NCBI GenBank assembly: GCA_018818595.1 | Contig: JAHIRM010000008.1 | Span: forward strand, 62,001-126,000 | Source of the DNA: Bacillota bacterium | Lineage (GTDB): Bacteria > Bacillota_I > Bacilli_A > Izemoplasmatales > Hujiaoplasmataceae | Length of the DNA stretch: 64,000 nucleotides | Direction of reading: 5' to 3' | Shown here: positions 8,687 to 19,000 of the stretch, piece after piece | How the letters are laid out: every line of letters starts with the position of its first letter | Position numbering within the stretch: position 1 is the stretch's first letter | Notes under the pieces: generated by a model | Seen by the model: the letters and a program-made list of their open reading frames with translations, nothing else | Database searches by the model: none | What the model was told of the DNA's origin: nothing | Position numbers and translations under genes: made by a program

Positions 8687-10445
8687 AATTTTCTAGAGCT
8701 ATTTTTAAATTAACTATAGCATCTTTTGCAATTCCTAGAGTTTGAAGCTCTTCAGCAGAAGCCATTTTTATGTTTTCAATGGTTTTGTATTTCTCTAGCA
8801 ACTTCTGTTTTGATACACTTCCTATTTTAGGAATCGCATCTAAAATAGAAGCGTAAATTTGTTTTGATTGAACATTTCGATGAAATGAAATGGCAAATCG
8901 ATGTGCTTCATCTTGAATTTTTGTTAATAAGATATATAAATTACTATGTCGGTCTAATTTTAATTCTTGTTCGTTTAAATCTATAATGGCATCTGTTTTA
9001 TGATTTGAGTCCTTCTTTAACCCTATAATAGGAATATCTAGATACAAAGAATCTAGAATTGCTTTCGCTGCATGAACTTGAATAATTCCTCCATCCATAA
9101 TAATCAAATCCGGCCAAATCGTATTTTCCATTAACATTCTTTGAAATCTTCTGTATAAAACTTCTTGCATTGTATGATAATCATCTGCACCAATCACTGT
9201 TTTTACAATAAATTTTCGATATTCTTTTTTCTCTGGAAGTCCATTGGAAAAAACAATCATAGCTGAAACAGGGTTGGTTCCCATCGTATTAGAATTATCA
9301 AATGCTTCGATACGTCTTGGAGGGGTTATTCCCAAAAGTGCCGCAAGTTCATCTACAGCTCCTATTGTTTTAGCATGTTTTTTTAAATAGACATCTAAAT
9401 TGTTTTGTAAATGAACAGAAGCATTTTCTTTTGCCATTTTAATTAAATTTGCTTTACTTCCTCTTGCTGGAGAAATCACTTTATGATTGATAACTTGTTC
9501 TAACAATGTATAATCACTTTCTCTTGGTAATAAAATTTCTTTAGGGATTGGATGTGTTTCGTAAAACTTGATGATGAAACGTATAAAGCTTTCTTCTGCA
9601 ACATCAAAGAAACTAAAAATGGATGCTTCACTAAAGATAATTTTTCCTTGACGCATGAAAAGAATTGTAATCGCTAGGAACTGGTCATATTGATGGTATC
9701 CAAATACATCTCGATCAACTAAATCTTTAAAAATCACTTGTTGCTGTTGCGTTGTTTTTAGGATTGAATCCATTAAATCTTTGTATTCTTTTGCTTTTTC
9801 ATATTCTAAATTTAGCGAGTGAGAAAGCATCTTTTCTTTTACGTCTTGAAGTAATTCTTGATTATTTCCATTTAAAAATCGTTTGATTTTATCTATCATC
9901 CCTTGATACGTATCATTTGATACAGGATAGACACAAGGTCCGATGCACTGCCCAATATGATAATATAAACATACTTTTTTTGGTAAATTAAAGCATTTTC
10001 TCATAGGAAAAATACGATTCAAAAGGTTGAGTGTCATTCTTGCTGAATAAGAATCGGGAAAAGGACCAAAAATGTTTTTTGATTTTTTTGTTACTTTTCG
10101 CGTTATGACGATTTTTGGATGGAGTTCATTTGTAATTTCGATATATGGGTAGCTTTTATCATCCATTAACATAATATTATATTTAGGAGAATGCTCTTTG
10201 ATTAAAGATAATTCTAACAAGAATGCATCTAATTCTGTTTGAGTAATTAGATAAGTAAAATCTTCAATATTACTAACTAGAGTTTGTGTTTTTTGATCAT
10301 GACTACCTATAAAATATGATTTTACTCTACTTTTTAAGTTTTTTGCTTTTCCAACATAAATGATGTTTTTATTAGAATCAAGCATTTGATAACTTCCAGG
10401 AAGTTCTGGAAGTGTTTCTAATTTTTGTTTTATGATTTGATTCAT
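8679..10445 (-). CDS. uvrC: Excinuclease ABC subunit C
   Basis: 588 residues, normal length. UvrC makes both incisions in nucleotide excision repair, with UvrA and UvrB (not in this window). Domains in order: GIY-YIG nuclease (about 12-95; GSYQMLDSNKNIIYVGKAKNL), Cys-bearing region FNLPKKVCLYYHIGQCIGPC (about 155-175), UVR motif (about 200-235), RNase H-like 3' nuclease domain beginning IEAFDNSNTMG, and C-terminal helix-hairpin-helix IPKIGSVSKQKLLEKY. ATG 10445 has AGGGTG upstream. It has its own promoter (10464-10492) and terminator (8656-8686), so it is monocistronic. Confidence 0.95.
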   Translation of the reverse strand: MNQIIKQKLETLPELPGSYQMLDSNKNIIYVGKAKNLKSRVKSYFIGSHDQKTQTLVSNIEDFTYLITQTELDAFLLELSLIKEHSPKYNIMLMDDKSYPYIEITNELHPKIVITRKVTKKSKNIFGPFPDSYSARMTLNLLNRIFPMRKCFNLPKKVCLYYHIGQCIGPCVYPVSNDTYQGMIDKIKRFLNGNNQELLQDVKEKMLSHSLNLEYEKAKEYKDLMDSILKTTQQQQVIFKDLVDRDVFGYHQYDQFLAITILFMRQGKIIFSEASIFSFFDVAEESFIRFIIKFYETHPIPKEILLPRESDYTLLEQVINHKVISPARGSKANLIKMAKENASVHLQNNLDVYLKKHAKTIGAVDELAALLGITPPRRIEAFDNSNTMGTNPVSAMIVFSNGLPEKKEYRKFIVKTVIGADDYHTMQEVLYRRFQRMLMENTIWPDLIIMDGGIIQVHAAKAILDSLYLDIPIIGLKKDSNHKTDAIIDLNEQELKLDRHSNLYILLTKIQDEAHRFAISFHRNVQSKQIYASILDAIPKIGSVSKQKLLEKYKTIENIKMASAEELQTLGIAKDAIVNLKIALENYK

Positions 10446-10463
10446 ATTTTAACACCCTAGATT

Positions 10464-10492
10464 ATTATATCAAAGCTTACCTTACCTTACAA
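10464..10492 (-). promoter_or_regulatory. uvrC: Promoter of uvrC
   Basis: Minus strand -35 TTGTAA (10487-10492), 17 bp spacer, -10 TATAAT (10464-10469), about 19 bp before the ATG. Confidence 0.7.
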
Positions 10493-10500
10493 CCAATACC

Positions 10501-10535
10501 AAAAAAGAAAAAACTTTAGTTTATCACTAAAGTTT
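10501..10535 (-). terminator. Terminator of the rimP-rbfA operon
   Basis: Minus-strand stem AAACTTTAG / CTAAAGTTT (10511-10519 with 10527-10535), 7-base loop, followed by a U-rich tail. It lies just after the rbfA stop. Confidence 0.85.
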
Positions 10536-10542
10536 AAATCTT

Positions 10543-10872
10543 TTATTTAATTTTACGAATTAAATCGTCTACTTTTTTTCCTTTTTCATAAGACTCATCA
10601 TGTCGGAAAATTAATTCAGGAACTTTTCTCATTTTAACTTTTAATGCAATTTGGTTTTTAATAAAACCTTTTGCTCTTTCTAATGCTTCTTTGGTTTTTT
10701 CTAGAGCATCATTTCCACCAAACACCGTGTAATAGACATACATATAAGATAGTTCATTGGTGATTTTAACATCCGTCACTGTAAAAAAACCTAAATCATC
10801 TTTAACTACATGAGAAATAATATTTGCTACTTCTCGTTGTACAAGTGTTTCTAAACGATCTACTTTAGCCAT
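10543..10872 (-). CDS. rbfA: Ribosome-binding factor A
   Basis: 109 residues, typical of this single-domain KH-like protein that binds 30S precursors and helps 16S 5'-end maturation. Conserved parts are the N-terminal RLETLVQREVANII, the central VTDVKITNELSYMYVYYTVFG and the C-terminal VPELIFRHDESYEKGKKVDDLI. Last gene of the rimP-nusA-ylxR-L7Ae-infB-rbfA operon, one base after infB. Its Shine-Dalgarno AAAGAGGTG overlaps the infB end, so it depends on the operon promoter at 14904-14932. Confidence 0.95.
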   Translation of the reverse strand: MAKVDRLETLVQREVANIISHVVKDDLGFFTVTDVKITNELSYMYVYYTVFGGNDALEKTKEALERAKGFIKNQIALKVKMRKVPELIFRHDESYEKGKKVDDLIRKIK

Positions 10873-10873
10873 T

Positions 10874-12718
10874 CTAAAGCACCTCTTTCATTACCGAAGC
10901 TTCTATAATGTCGTCAATTTTTAAATCGTTATAATTTTCAATCATGATTCCACAATCAAACCCTTGTCTCACTTCTTTTACGTCATCTTTAAATCGTTTT
11001 AAAGAAGAAATTTTTCCTTCAAAAATAACTTTTCCATTACGAATTAGTTTTACTAAAGAATCTCTTTTAATGTTTCCTGATAATACCATACACCCTGCAA
11101 TTGTTCCCATTTTGGAAATAGAGAAGGTTTCTCTTACAGTAGCTTCACCTATGATTTGTTTTTCGAATACAGGATCAAGTAAGCCTTTCATTGCTGCTTC
11201 AATATCATCTAAAGCTTCATATATAACTCGATAATCACGAATTTCAACACCTTTTGCATCTGCGGTTTCTCTAATGTTTGAAGGAGCTTGGACGTCAAAA
11301 CCTATAATAATCGCGTTACTTGCTTCAGCTAAAGATACATCAGTATCAGTAATCGCTCCAACACCGGTTCGAACGATATCAATCGAAGTTCCTTCGATGT
11401 TTATTTTTTCGATTGAACCTTTAAAGGCTTCGATAGAACCTTGTGTATCCGCTTTGATAATTAAGCGCAATTCTTTAATATTGCCTTCTGCTTTTTCGAA
11501 GAATTCTTCTAGAGTAATTGGTTTTCTGTTACTGTGTTCTTCTGTAAACAAACGATTAGATCTTTTTGAAGCGATGTCTTTGGTAACTTTTTCATCATCA
11601 AAAACCATAAGAGGATCTCCTGCAAAAGGAACATCATTAAGACCTATAATTTCAATGGCAGCACCTGGTTTTGCAAGTGAGATGGGTTGATTTAAGTCGT
11701 CATTCATCGCTCTTACTTTTCCGTAAGTACTTCCAACTGCAAAGGCGTCACCAATCTTTAACGTTCCATTTAAAATTAAAATGGTAGCTACTGGTCCTCT
11801 TCCTTTATCAAGTTTTGCTTCAACTACGGTACCAACAGCATTTCGTTTTGGATTTGCTTTTAATTCAAGCATTTCTGCAACCAATTGAATTGTATCAAGT
11901 AAATTATCTACTCCAGTTCCTTTTAGTGCTGAAATATAGCAAAATGGAGTCTCGCCGCCCCAGTCATCTGGAAGTAGTCCGAGATCTGCTAGTTCTTGTT
12001 TTACGCGGTCAGGATTTACTCCTGGTCTGTCCATTTTATTCACTGCAACAATAATGGAACATTTTGAAGCTTTTGCGTGATCGATTGCTTCTTTTGTTTG
12101 AGGCATAACTCCATCATCCGCGGCAACAACTAAAACAATAATATCGGTAATTCTAGCACCTCTTGCTCTCATTTCTGTAAATGCAGCATGTCCAGGTGTA
12201 TCGATAAAAGTAATGGCTTTATTATTTCTTGTAACTTGATATGCACCAATATGTTGTGTAATTCCTCCAGCTTCTGATGCTACAACTCTTGAATGTCTTA
12301 TGGTATCTAACAAAGTTGTTTTTCCATGGTCAACATGACCCATGATGGTAACAACTGCAGGTCTTTCTACTAAATCTTTGACATCGTCTAAAATCTCGAT
12401 TTCTTCAAATCTGGATACATCAGACATTATTTCATCTTTAAATTCGTATCCATAATCCATAGCGATAAGTTCTGCTGTTTCACGATTAACGGATTGTGTT
12501 TGAGAAGCCATGATTTTCATAAACATTAGTTTTTTAATAACTTCTGCAACTGGGCGACTCAAAGATTCGGCTAACTCTAATACCGTCATCGTACTTTTGT
12601 AGTACACTGTTTTATCAACAACTTCAGGCTTTTTTTGTACAGGAATCGGTTTCTTTTCCATCGGTTTCTTGTTTGTGAAGTTGGATTTTTTCTTGGTATT
12701 TGGTCTGTTATTAGCCAT
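10874..12718 (-). CDS. infB: Translation initiation factor IF-2
   Basis: 614 residues, a short form with only a brief Lys-rich N-terminal extension, as in other small-genome Firmicutes. This GTPase places fMet-tRNA on the 30S subunit and promotes subunit joining. GTPase motifs: G1 GHVDHGKT (127-134), G3 DTPGH (173-177), G4 NKMD (227-230), then SAL. The IF2_N helical segment [21 protein letters not shown] precedes it (about 45-66), and domains II-IV follow, ending in the fMet-tRNA-binding barrel. ATG 12718 has AAAGAGGTGG upstream. Sits between the L7Ae-like gene and rbfA in the operon. Confidence 0.96.
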   Translation of the reverse strand: MANNRPNTKKKSNFTNKKPMEKKPIPVQKKPEVVDKTVYYKSTMTVLELAESLSRPVAEVIKKLMFMKIMASQTQSVNRETAELIAMDYGYEFKDEIMSDVSRFEEIEILDDVKDLVERPAVVTIMGHVDHGKTTLLDTIRHSRVVASEAGGITQHIGAYQVTRNNKAITFIDTPGHAAFTEMRARGARITDIIVLVVAADDGVMPQTKEAIDHAKASKCSIIVAVNKMDRPGVNPDRVKQELADLGLLPDDWGGETPFCYISALKGTGVDNLLDTIQLVAEMLELKANPKRNAVGTVVEAKLDKGRGPVATILILNGTLKIGDAFAVGSTYGKVRAMNDDLNQPISLAKPGAAIEIIGLNDVPFAGDPLMVFDDEKVTKDIASKRSNRLFTEEHSNRKPITLEEFFEKAEGNIKELRLIIKADTQGSIEAFKGSIEKINIEGTSIDIVRTGVGAITDTDVSLAEASNAIIIGFDVQAPSNIRETADAKGVEIRDYRVIYEALDDIEAAMKGLLDPVFEKQIIGEATVRETFSISKMGTIAGCMVLSGNIKRDSLVKLIRNGKVIFEGKISSLKRFKDDVKEVRQGFDCGIMIENYNDLKIDDIIEASVMKEVL

Positions 12719-12736
12719 ATTACCACCTCTTTCTAT

Positions 12737-13042
12737 TTATTCGTTTAATGCCTTTTCAATTAATAATACAAAATTAGCATCGGTAATTGCAAGTGCTTTT
12801 CGGTTGATTTTTCCCGTTGAATTACTTAGTTCATCACTTGTAAACTCCGTATTTAATTTTACATTATAAAAGCTTGCTTTATCTGTAATTCTTTTTGTTG
12901 TATTAGGTCCAGCATCTTTTGCAAGGAACACAAGAAGCGCTTTTCTTTTTTTAATTCTATCCAGGCACATTTCTTCACCGGTTACCATCTTGGAAGCTTT
13001 ATAAGCTAATCCAAAGGTTGATAATACTTTTGATTTATTCAT
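12737..13042 (-). CDS. L7Ae/L30e-family RNA-binding protein (YlxQ-like)
   Basis: 101 residues. It shows an L7Ae/L30e-like fold pattern (LGLAYKASKMVTGEE..., a Lys-rich patch KKRKALLVFLAKDAGPNT, and IGKINRKALAITDANFV). Members bind kink-turn RNA; the exact role of bacterial YlxQ is not settled. It overlaps the ylxR end by eight bases, and its ATG is preceded by GGTAAG. The nusA-ylxR-ylxQ-infB context is the conserved Firmicute arrangement and supports the call. Confidence 0.88.
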   Translation of the reverse strand: MNKSKVLSTFGLAYKASKMVTGEEMCLDRIKKRKALLVFLAKDAGPNTTKRITDKASFYNVKLNTEFTSDELSNSTGKINRKALAITDANFVLLIEKALNE

Positions 13043-13304
13043 GACTTACCAACTTTAATAATTCAAGATAGATTTCATCTGGGATAGATACTTCTAAATG
13101 ACGTTCTAAAATTTTTGTTTTTTGAGCTTTCAAAATAATATCTTTGTTTTTGGAAACATAAGCACCTCTTCCGTTCGCTTTACCAGTTGGATCAACAATT
13201 ACAATGCCTTCTGGGGTTTTAACAACTCGAAGTAATGCTTTTTTTTCATAATGTTCTTGTGAAACAACACACTTTCGCATTGGGATTTTTCTGATTTTAT
13301 TCAT
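13035..13304 (-). CDS. ylxR: YlxR-family RNA-binding protein (RnpM-like)
   Basis: 89 residues from ATG 13304 (GTG 13307 is an alternative). It has the family signature: N-terminal KIPMRKCVVSQEHYEKKALLRVV and central PTGKANGRGAYV. The B. subtilis member binds the RNase P RNA and modulates RNase P, so a similar role is plausible here. Ribosome site AGGGTGAT is upstream. Fixed position between nusA and the L7Ae-like gene. Confidence 0.92.
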   Translation of the reverse strand: MNKIRKIPMRKCVVSQEHYEKKALLRVVKTPEGIVIVDPTGKANGRGAYVSKNKDIILKAQKTKILERHLEVSIPDEIYLELLKLVSHE

Positions 13305-13325
13305 CACTTATCACCCTTTTTGATG

Positions 13326-14390
13326 TTAATATTTAATGTCTTGAATCAATGCGTCGGATTCTGATTTAATATCTATTTTCCATCCACTTGATTGAACTGC
13401 AAGTCTTGCATTTTGTCCTTTTTTTCCAATCGCAAGAGATAATTGATCATCAGGAACAATCGCAATGGCAGTTTTCTCTTTCAAATCAACCAATACAGCC
13501 ACAGTTCTTGCTGGTTGAATGGCATTTGAAACTAATTCTTTTGGATCAGCACTATATTTATAGATGTCAATTTTTTCACCGTTTAATTGATCGATTACTT
13601 CTTTAATTCTGGAGCCACTCTTACCAAGGCAAGCACCAAGTGGATCTACTTTTGGATTGTTTGATGAAACACATACTTTACAACGATCACCTGGGTCTCT
13701 TGCAAGTCCAATGATTTCAACTATTCCTTCATGAAGTTCTGGAATGGCATTTTCCATTAAACGTTTTACAAGGTTACGATCCGTCCTTGATACAAACACT
13801 TTAGGTCCTTTTGTTGTTTGCTCCACTTTTGTTATATAAACTCTTACTTGATTTCCAAGATATAAATCCGAAAGCAATAAATCTTTTGAAGGTATCGAAG
13901 TTTCAGTATCATATCCTAAACTAAGTGTAACAAAATCGTCATTAATTTGAACAACTTCTGCAATAATCATTTCTCCCGTTTTATCAGTAAAAATTTCAAA
14001 GTTTCGCTCTCTTTCTAGTTGTTTTAATCCTTGTGTCAGAATTTGTTTTGCACTAGATGCTGCAATTCTTCCAAAATCTTTTGGAGTGATTTTTTGTTCA
14101 ATAATATCGCCAACTTTAGCATTCTTTTTAATATCTTGAGCGTCTACGATTGTAATTTGAGTGCCTTTTTCCGCTTCTAGGTCAATCTCTTCTACAACTA
14201 AATAGGTGGCGACAATTAAAATTTCATATTTTTCTTCGTTAAAGATTACTTTTGCGTTTTGTTGACCATTGTAATCTTTTTTATAGGCATTGAGTAATCC
14301 TTTTCCAAAAATATCTAATATTTTATCTTTAGAAACGCCTCTTTCATCTGCTACTACATTTAAAGCTTCAAAAAAGTTTTTGCTAATCAT
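13326..14390 (-). CDS. nusA: Transcription termination/antitermination protein NusA
   Basis: 354 residues, standard for Firmicute NusA without the C-terminal acidic repeats. Domains: RNA polymerase-binding N-terminal domain (about 1-130), S1 domain (about 135-200; GEMIIAEVVQINDDFVTLSLG), then two KH domains with EIIGLARDPGDRCKVCV, DPLGACLGKSGSRIKEV and LSLAIGKKGQNARLA. It promotes pausing and hairpin-dependent termination. ATG 14390 has a GGAGAA site. It is 12 bp downstream of rimP. The operon leader has a hairpin with a weak U-tract (14862-14884) that may be a NusA-sensitive terminator. Confidence 0.96.
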   Translation of the reverse strand: MISKNFFEALNVVADERGVSKDKILDIFGKGLLNAYKKDYNGQQNAKVIFNEEKYEILIVATYLVVEEIDLEAEKGTQITIVDAQDIKKNAKVGDIIEQKITPKDFGRIAASSAKQILTQGLKQLERERNFEIFTDKTGEMIIAEVVQINDDFVTLSLGYDTETSIPSKDLLLSDLYLGNQVRVYITKVEQTTKGPKVFVSRTDRNLVKRLMENAIPELHEGIVEIIGLARDPGDRCKVCVSSNNPKVDPLGACLGKSGSRIKEVIDQLNGEKIDIYKYSADPKELVSNAIQPARTVAVLVDLKEKTAIAIVPDDQLSLAIGKKGQNARLAVQSSGWKIDIKSESDALIQDIKY

Positions 14391-14402
14391 CTTTATATTC
14401 TC

Positions 14403-14837
14403 CTAAAATTTTATGGCTAATCGAATCTCTTGGATATCGATAAACTTGATTTCAATGTTTTTGTTTTTAATTTTAATAATGACATAGTCATCTTCAAATC
14501 CAATTAAATCCCCTTCAAACTTTTGTTCATAATTGTCGATATGAACAAACTTTCCTATGGCCTTAACAATCTCTTCGCGATTTCTAAGAGGTCTCTCAGC
14601 TCCTGGTGAAGATATTTCTAAATGGTATTCCATAGGAATTGGATCGATTTCATCTAAATAGGTGCTTAGATAATTTGAAGCTTTTACACAATCATTAATA
14701 TCGATTCCATTTGCACTATCAATTAATATTCTTAAGACATCTACTTTTCGTTCTTTCACAAACTCAAGATCATAAAAGTCGTATCCCAATTCACGAACCT
14801 TTTTTTCAATTTGAATTTTTAACTTTGAAAGATCCAT
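14403..14837 (-). CDS. rimP: Ribosome maturation factor RimP
   Basis: 144 residues, typical. It assists 30S assembly. Recognisable parts: N-terminal alpha/beta domain with VRELGYDFYDLEFVKERK and DINDCVKASNYLSTYLDEIDPIPMEYHLEISSPGAERPL (the SPG motif), and a C-terminal SH3-like domain (about 95-144; GDLIGFEDDYVIIKI). First gene of the six-gene operon. Its ATG follows AAGGGGG, with a purine-rich leader and a terminator-like hairpin between the promoter (14904-14932) and the gene. Confidence 0.95.
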   Translation of the reverse strand: MDLSKLKIQIEKKVRELGYDFYDLEFVKERKVDVLRILIDSANGIDINDCVKASNYLSTYLDEIDPIPMEYHLEISSPGAERPLRNREEIVKAIGKFVHIDNYEQKFEGDLIGFEDDYVIIKIKNKNIEIKFIDIQEIRLAIKF

Positions 14838-14854
14838 TGTAAACCCCCTTTTTC

Positions 14855-14884
14855 TATCAAAAAGAGAGGGTCCGACCCTCTCTT
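14855..14884 (-). promoter_or_regulatory. Leader hairpin / candidate attenuator of the rimP-nusA operon
   Basis: Perfect inverted repeat of 11 bp arms (14862-14872 and 14874-14884; arm AAGAGAGGGTC on minus) followed by only five U residues and then GATAG. It begins about 13 nt after the predicted start site, so it lies inside the rimP leader and cannot simply be a terminator of an upstream gene without also affecting this operon. In B. subtilis this operon is reported to be autoregulated by NusA-dependent termination in the leader; a matching role here is inference. Confidence 0.6.
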
Positions 14885-14903
14885 AAGTAACTTATGCAGT
14901 GAT

Positions 14904-14932
14904 ATTATATCACACAGTGTAGCTAATTTCAA
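14904..14932 (-). promoter_or_regulatory. Promoter of the rimP-nusA-infB-rbfA operon
   Basis: Minus strand -35 TTGAAA (14927-14932), 17 bp spacer, -10 TATAAT (14904-14909). Predicted start near 14897. Confidence 0.78.
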
Positions 14933-14950
14933 GATATAAATATCAGTATT

Positions 14951-15247
14951 TTAGGTTTCTTTTTTGGTTTTTACGTTTACAACAATGTCTTGAAAATCAA
15001 CATTTTTTTTAAACCAAGAAATGGCATAAGGGCATTTTGCAATGATGAGTAAGTCGTTTTTTTTGATATAATCGTAAGCCAATTCCATTAAATGTGAAGC
15101 AATTCCTTGTCCTCTTAATGATTCATCAACAAATACATGATTGATATTTACTCTATGATCATCTCTTGCAGGAAAAGTGACTTCAGCTAACAATTTTTGA
15201 GATGTATCTATGGCAAAAATTCGATTTATTTCATAAATATATTCCAT
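14951..15247 (-). CDS. Small GNAT-family acetyltransferase (YjdJ-like)
   Basis: 98 residues. A minimal GNAT domain of the Acetyltransf_CG kind, with acetyl-CoA-binding loop HVFVDESLRGQGIASHLM and the C-terminal IIAKCPYAISWFKKN, where the conserved 'C.....(W/F)..+' pattern is visible. The target substrate is unknown; proteins of this size often act on small molecules. It starts 4 bp after the methyltransferase gene with AAAGGA upstream of the ATG, so the two form an operon. Confidence 0.85.
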   Translation of the reverse strand: MEYIYEINRIFAIDTSQKLLAEVTFPARDDHRVNINHVFVDESLRGQGIASHLMELAYDYIKKNDLLIIAKCPYAISWFKKNVDFQDIVVNVKTKKET

Positions 15248-15251
15248 AGTG

Positions 15252-15971
15252 TTATCCTTTCCAATTCCTAAAATGATGCATTAATATGCTTCCAGCAACA
15301 CTTACATTAAGGGATTCCATATTGTCCATTTCAATATATAAATTCGCATTGGTTTTCGCTAAGATTAACTCGTTCACTCCAGACCCTTCATTTCCTAAAA
15401 TAATGGCTATTTTCTTTACAGAAACAAAAAAGTTGTTCAGATTTTTACCTTCTTTTAAATCCGTACCGATGTAATAATATTCTGGATGTAATTTCATAAA
15501 AGTTAAAATGTTTTGCGAAGAAAAATGTAGTTTAAAAATAGCTCCTTGAGAGGCACGAATCACTTTTTGATTGTAGATATCTACTGTGTTTTCATAGACA
15601 ATGGTTGAATACCCAAAAGCACTAGCACTCCGAATAAGTGTTCCCAGATTTCCAGGATCTTGAATCCCATCTAAAATTAAAACACGATCGGATAAATTTT
15701 CAGTGGATGAAATTTTGCATACCGCTAAAATACCTTGAGAGTTTTCAAGATCAGTCATTTTTTTCATAACTTCTTCTGAAACTTGATACGTTTCAAGTTT
15801 GAAATCAAGTGTTTTTTCAGTATAGAAAATTCGTTTACACACACCTTCAGAAATAGCTTCTTGAACCAAATGGAATCCTTCAACCACGAATTCCATTGCT
15901 TCTAAACGATGTTTTTTTAACTTGAGTTTTAATACATCCTTAATTTTTTCGTTTGTAAGGGAGACTATCAT
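15252..15971 (-). CDS. SpoU/TrmH-family RNA 2'-O-methyltransferase
   Basis: 239 residues from ATG 15971, which has GGTGAT just upstream (ATG 15983 is an alternative). The N-terminal substrate-binding domain (about 1-90; FVVEGFHLVQEAISEG) is followed by a SPOUT knot domain with motif 1 LDGIQDPGNLGTLIRSASAFG, motif 2 IILGNEGSGV and motif 3 IEMDNMESLNVSVAGSILM. This is the organisation of RlmB/YsgA-type enzymes that methylate ribose in 23S rRNA or tRNA; the exact site cannot be assigned. A TATAAT at 15989-15994 could be its -10 box, but no good -35 is visible. Confidence 0.88.
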   Translation of the reverse strand: MIVSLTNEKIKDVLKLKLKKHRLEAMEFVVEGFHLVQEAISEGVCKRIFYTEKTLDFKLETYQVSEEVMKKMTDLENSQGILAVCKISSTENLSDRVLILDGIQDPGNLGTLIRSASAFGYSTIVYENTVDIYNQKVIRASQGAIFKLHFSSQNILTFMKLHPEYYYIGTDLKEGKNLNNFFVSVKKIAIILGNEGSGVNELILAKTNANLYIEMDNMESLNVSVAGSILMHHFRNWKG

Positions 15972-15998
15972 ATTTATCACCATTTCTTATTATATCAT

Positions 15999-16041
15999 AA
16001 AAAAAAAAGTGGAGCTAAAATTTCGCATTTTAGCTCCACTT
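15999..16041 (-). terminator. Terminator of the large repeat lipoprotein gene
   Basis: Long minus-strand stem AAGTGGAGCTAAAAT / ATTTTAGCTCCACTT (16007-16021, 16027-16041) with a short loop and ten U residues. It is one of the strongest terminators in the window. Confidence 0.92.
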
Positions 16042-16051
16042 GCATTATTGT

Positions 16052-19000
16052 TTAAGCTGGCAATTGAATTGGTAAGTAAACTACTAATTCTTGAAGAGAA
16101 TCAATACAGCCTTTAAATAAATCGACTTGTATTAATTGTTCTACTGTTAAAGAAGTAAAGTCATATAGATAAACAACATTTGCTTGCAACATCAAAGCAT
16201 CAAGGGCTGTTTGAAATGCTAAAATTCTGTTAGCCGCTGTGAATTCATCATTGCCAATTGCTATTTCTACATCATATATAAGACCAATTAAAGTATCGAT
16301 AATTGCATCTGTATCTAAACTTCCATCCCCTAGTAAAGCAACCAATATATTACTAATTGCTTGTAGTCTAACAAGGTTATCTGCATTATCGTCTTCTGTA
16401 GGAAGTAAATTTAGTAATGCCGTTTGATCCATAACAATTTGAATTTTTTCAAGAGTCAAGGAATCTAAGAAACTGTTAAAGATTGGAACTAATGCAAGTA
16501 TATTTTGGAAATAATCTTCTATGATAATGTTCATAGATAGGATTAATGCAATTTCTTCTGAGTCACTGAAGTCTAACTCACAGTTCCGAATGTAAGATCC
16601 CATCACTTGATCTAAGAATAAGGTTAGAGTATCCATTTCTTCTGGTGTAAAGGTTGCATAGAATAAATCTAACATATCAGATATCGCTTGAAGTTTCGTA
16701 AGAATAAACAAAGCATTTATTTCTTCTTCTGGATTTCCTTCAAAATTGAAAAATACACTTGCGAAAAAGTTAAGAGTTTCTTCATCTGCATTCATTATAA
16801 AATTAGCAAATTCATCAAAAACAATAACTAATACTTCTTTTGAAAGGCCTATATTATCAGGATTACTTAAGTAATCTGCCACAATTAAAATCATTCCTAA
16901 TTCTGCTTGTGCCATAGCAACTTCAATTTCAAAGAATTGTACATTTCGTGTTAACCGAATCACATCGTTTTGCACAAAATAACGGTCAATTCTCATCGCA
17001 TCTAAGTAATCACTAAACTCCGTAACTTCATCAGAAGTTGTTAGTGCGTATGCTACTAAATCCTCTAATAAACCTTCATAAATTTCTAAAGCAGCAAAGT
17101 AATCATCAGAAGCGTCAAATACAGGAGCGTATAGTACTTGTTGTTCAACACTTAACGAGGACCACAATAAATCGTATGCTTCTAAATCTATTGGGGTTTC
17201 ACCAATACCATAGCGATAAATCATTAACTCGTTGTAAATCGAACCGCTCCATAAATCAGAATCGCTACCTTCGTAATAAAAATTATCCCACGCGCGGTTT
17301 AATTCATTTAAATCAAGTCCTTGGAGCCAAACAGCCTCAGCAAGTTCTTGCGCAACAATATTGATAATACCTGAAATCTCTAAATCAACTTCAGAATCTA
17401 TTTGAGCAAGTTCTATTTCAGATGCATCCAAAGAAGCAACATAGCCTGCTAAATTATCAAGCAAACTTTGATAATCAAAATACACTGGATTCTTATCTAG
17501 ATTTTGCCAGAACATATCAACCAACGTATTTACTGCATATTCGGATAAGTCAGCGATACTGACTCCAGAATTTAAGATGGATTGAACCAGAGTTTTGAAA
17601 TCACTTAAGGTTTCAATTTTTGATACTCCTTGCATCAAATATCCAATTAAGGTGATTCTATAGTATGTAAATTCTTCTGTTGCATCAAATGAGGCCATTA
17701 AGCTTGAAATTTCGTCTTCTACTTCCGTTGGTGTTAATTCGTCTCCATACATAGAATAGATTAAATTGACAAAATCTGTATGCTCATAGACAAACACATA
17801 TGTATCTGTAATGCTTTCAGGGTTTTGAACCACTGAAATAAGATACATCACTCTTTTTTGAGCTTCAAAGATTGATTGCAATTGTAATTCTGTTAAATTT
17901 TCAACATCATAATCTTTTATTTCGCTTGCAAGAGCAATGATTGCCGCGATTTGATCTTTATAAATCGTTTGTAAATCTTCTAAATCTGTAAGACTATAAT
18001 CAAATTCATACATCACATCAAAGTAAACAGTAAGTACTGAATCAATGATGGTTTCATAATCAAATGTACCATCAGTACACAAAGCATCAATGATAGCGGA
18101 ACCAGCAATCACCTTGGAAGGTAGAGAGCTCATGTCATCCATAATAATTGTCAAATTGTCTATAACAATTTGAATTTTAGCTTCGGTTAGTCCATCTAAA
18201 GTATGATACATTACTTCAATCAAGCCTGTAAGCATAACCCAATATTTATCGATTTCAGGCGTAATAACCGTCATAAAGGCTTCAATTTCAGGTCCAGTCT
18301 TTCCTTCCATGGTTAACTGAATCTCAATGGCATCTAACAGAAGTGCCTTGACTTTTACAATATCTTCTAAAGACATCGTACTAAAGATTAAGTGAAGTAG
18401 CGCTGAGATATCTTCTGAATATCCAAGTATAGCTTCTGGACTTAAGTCAATATCAGGAGTTTCAGGCTCTTCTCCAATAAGGCCATATACTTTCACTGTC
18501 GTATTCATTAAAAAGCCAAAGAATACATCAAATGTTTGTGGATCTGAAGCCAGAATCAATTGAGTTACCTCTTCAATGACAATCACTATTACATCTTGAA
18601 TTAATTGTTGATTATCAAGATCTTGAAGATACGTTTGAAGTAATAATAGTGATGCTTGGTCTGCTTCAATCTGTGCTAATTCAGCTACATATCCTTCTAG
18701 AAACGAAGAATAATCAATCATATTTTGATAACAACTAAAATAAGTATATTCGAATTCAGTAAACATTATCGTAACATTAAAGTATTCTAAACTTTCACAT
18801 TGCAGATACAAAGGATTATATGTATCTGTTTCATATAGTAATAAAGCATTCTCGGCGCTAAACATATCGTCAATTAGATCTTGTTCCTCAGGCTCTAAAG
18901 AATTATAGAGTGTATCATAAGCATCTTGCGAAAATGCTGCATTTTCAAAATCCAAGATAGATTCGTAAAAAACAACCATATCTCTTGCATCAATTAACCT

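Noticed and set aside
11274-11690. 138-codon plus-strand frame inside infB, and similar long antisense frames elsewhere
   Set aside because: Antisense shadows of conserved genes; no ribosome sites or recognisable domains.
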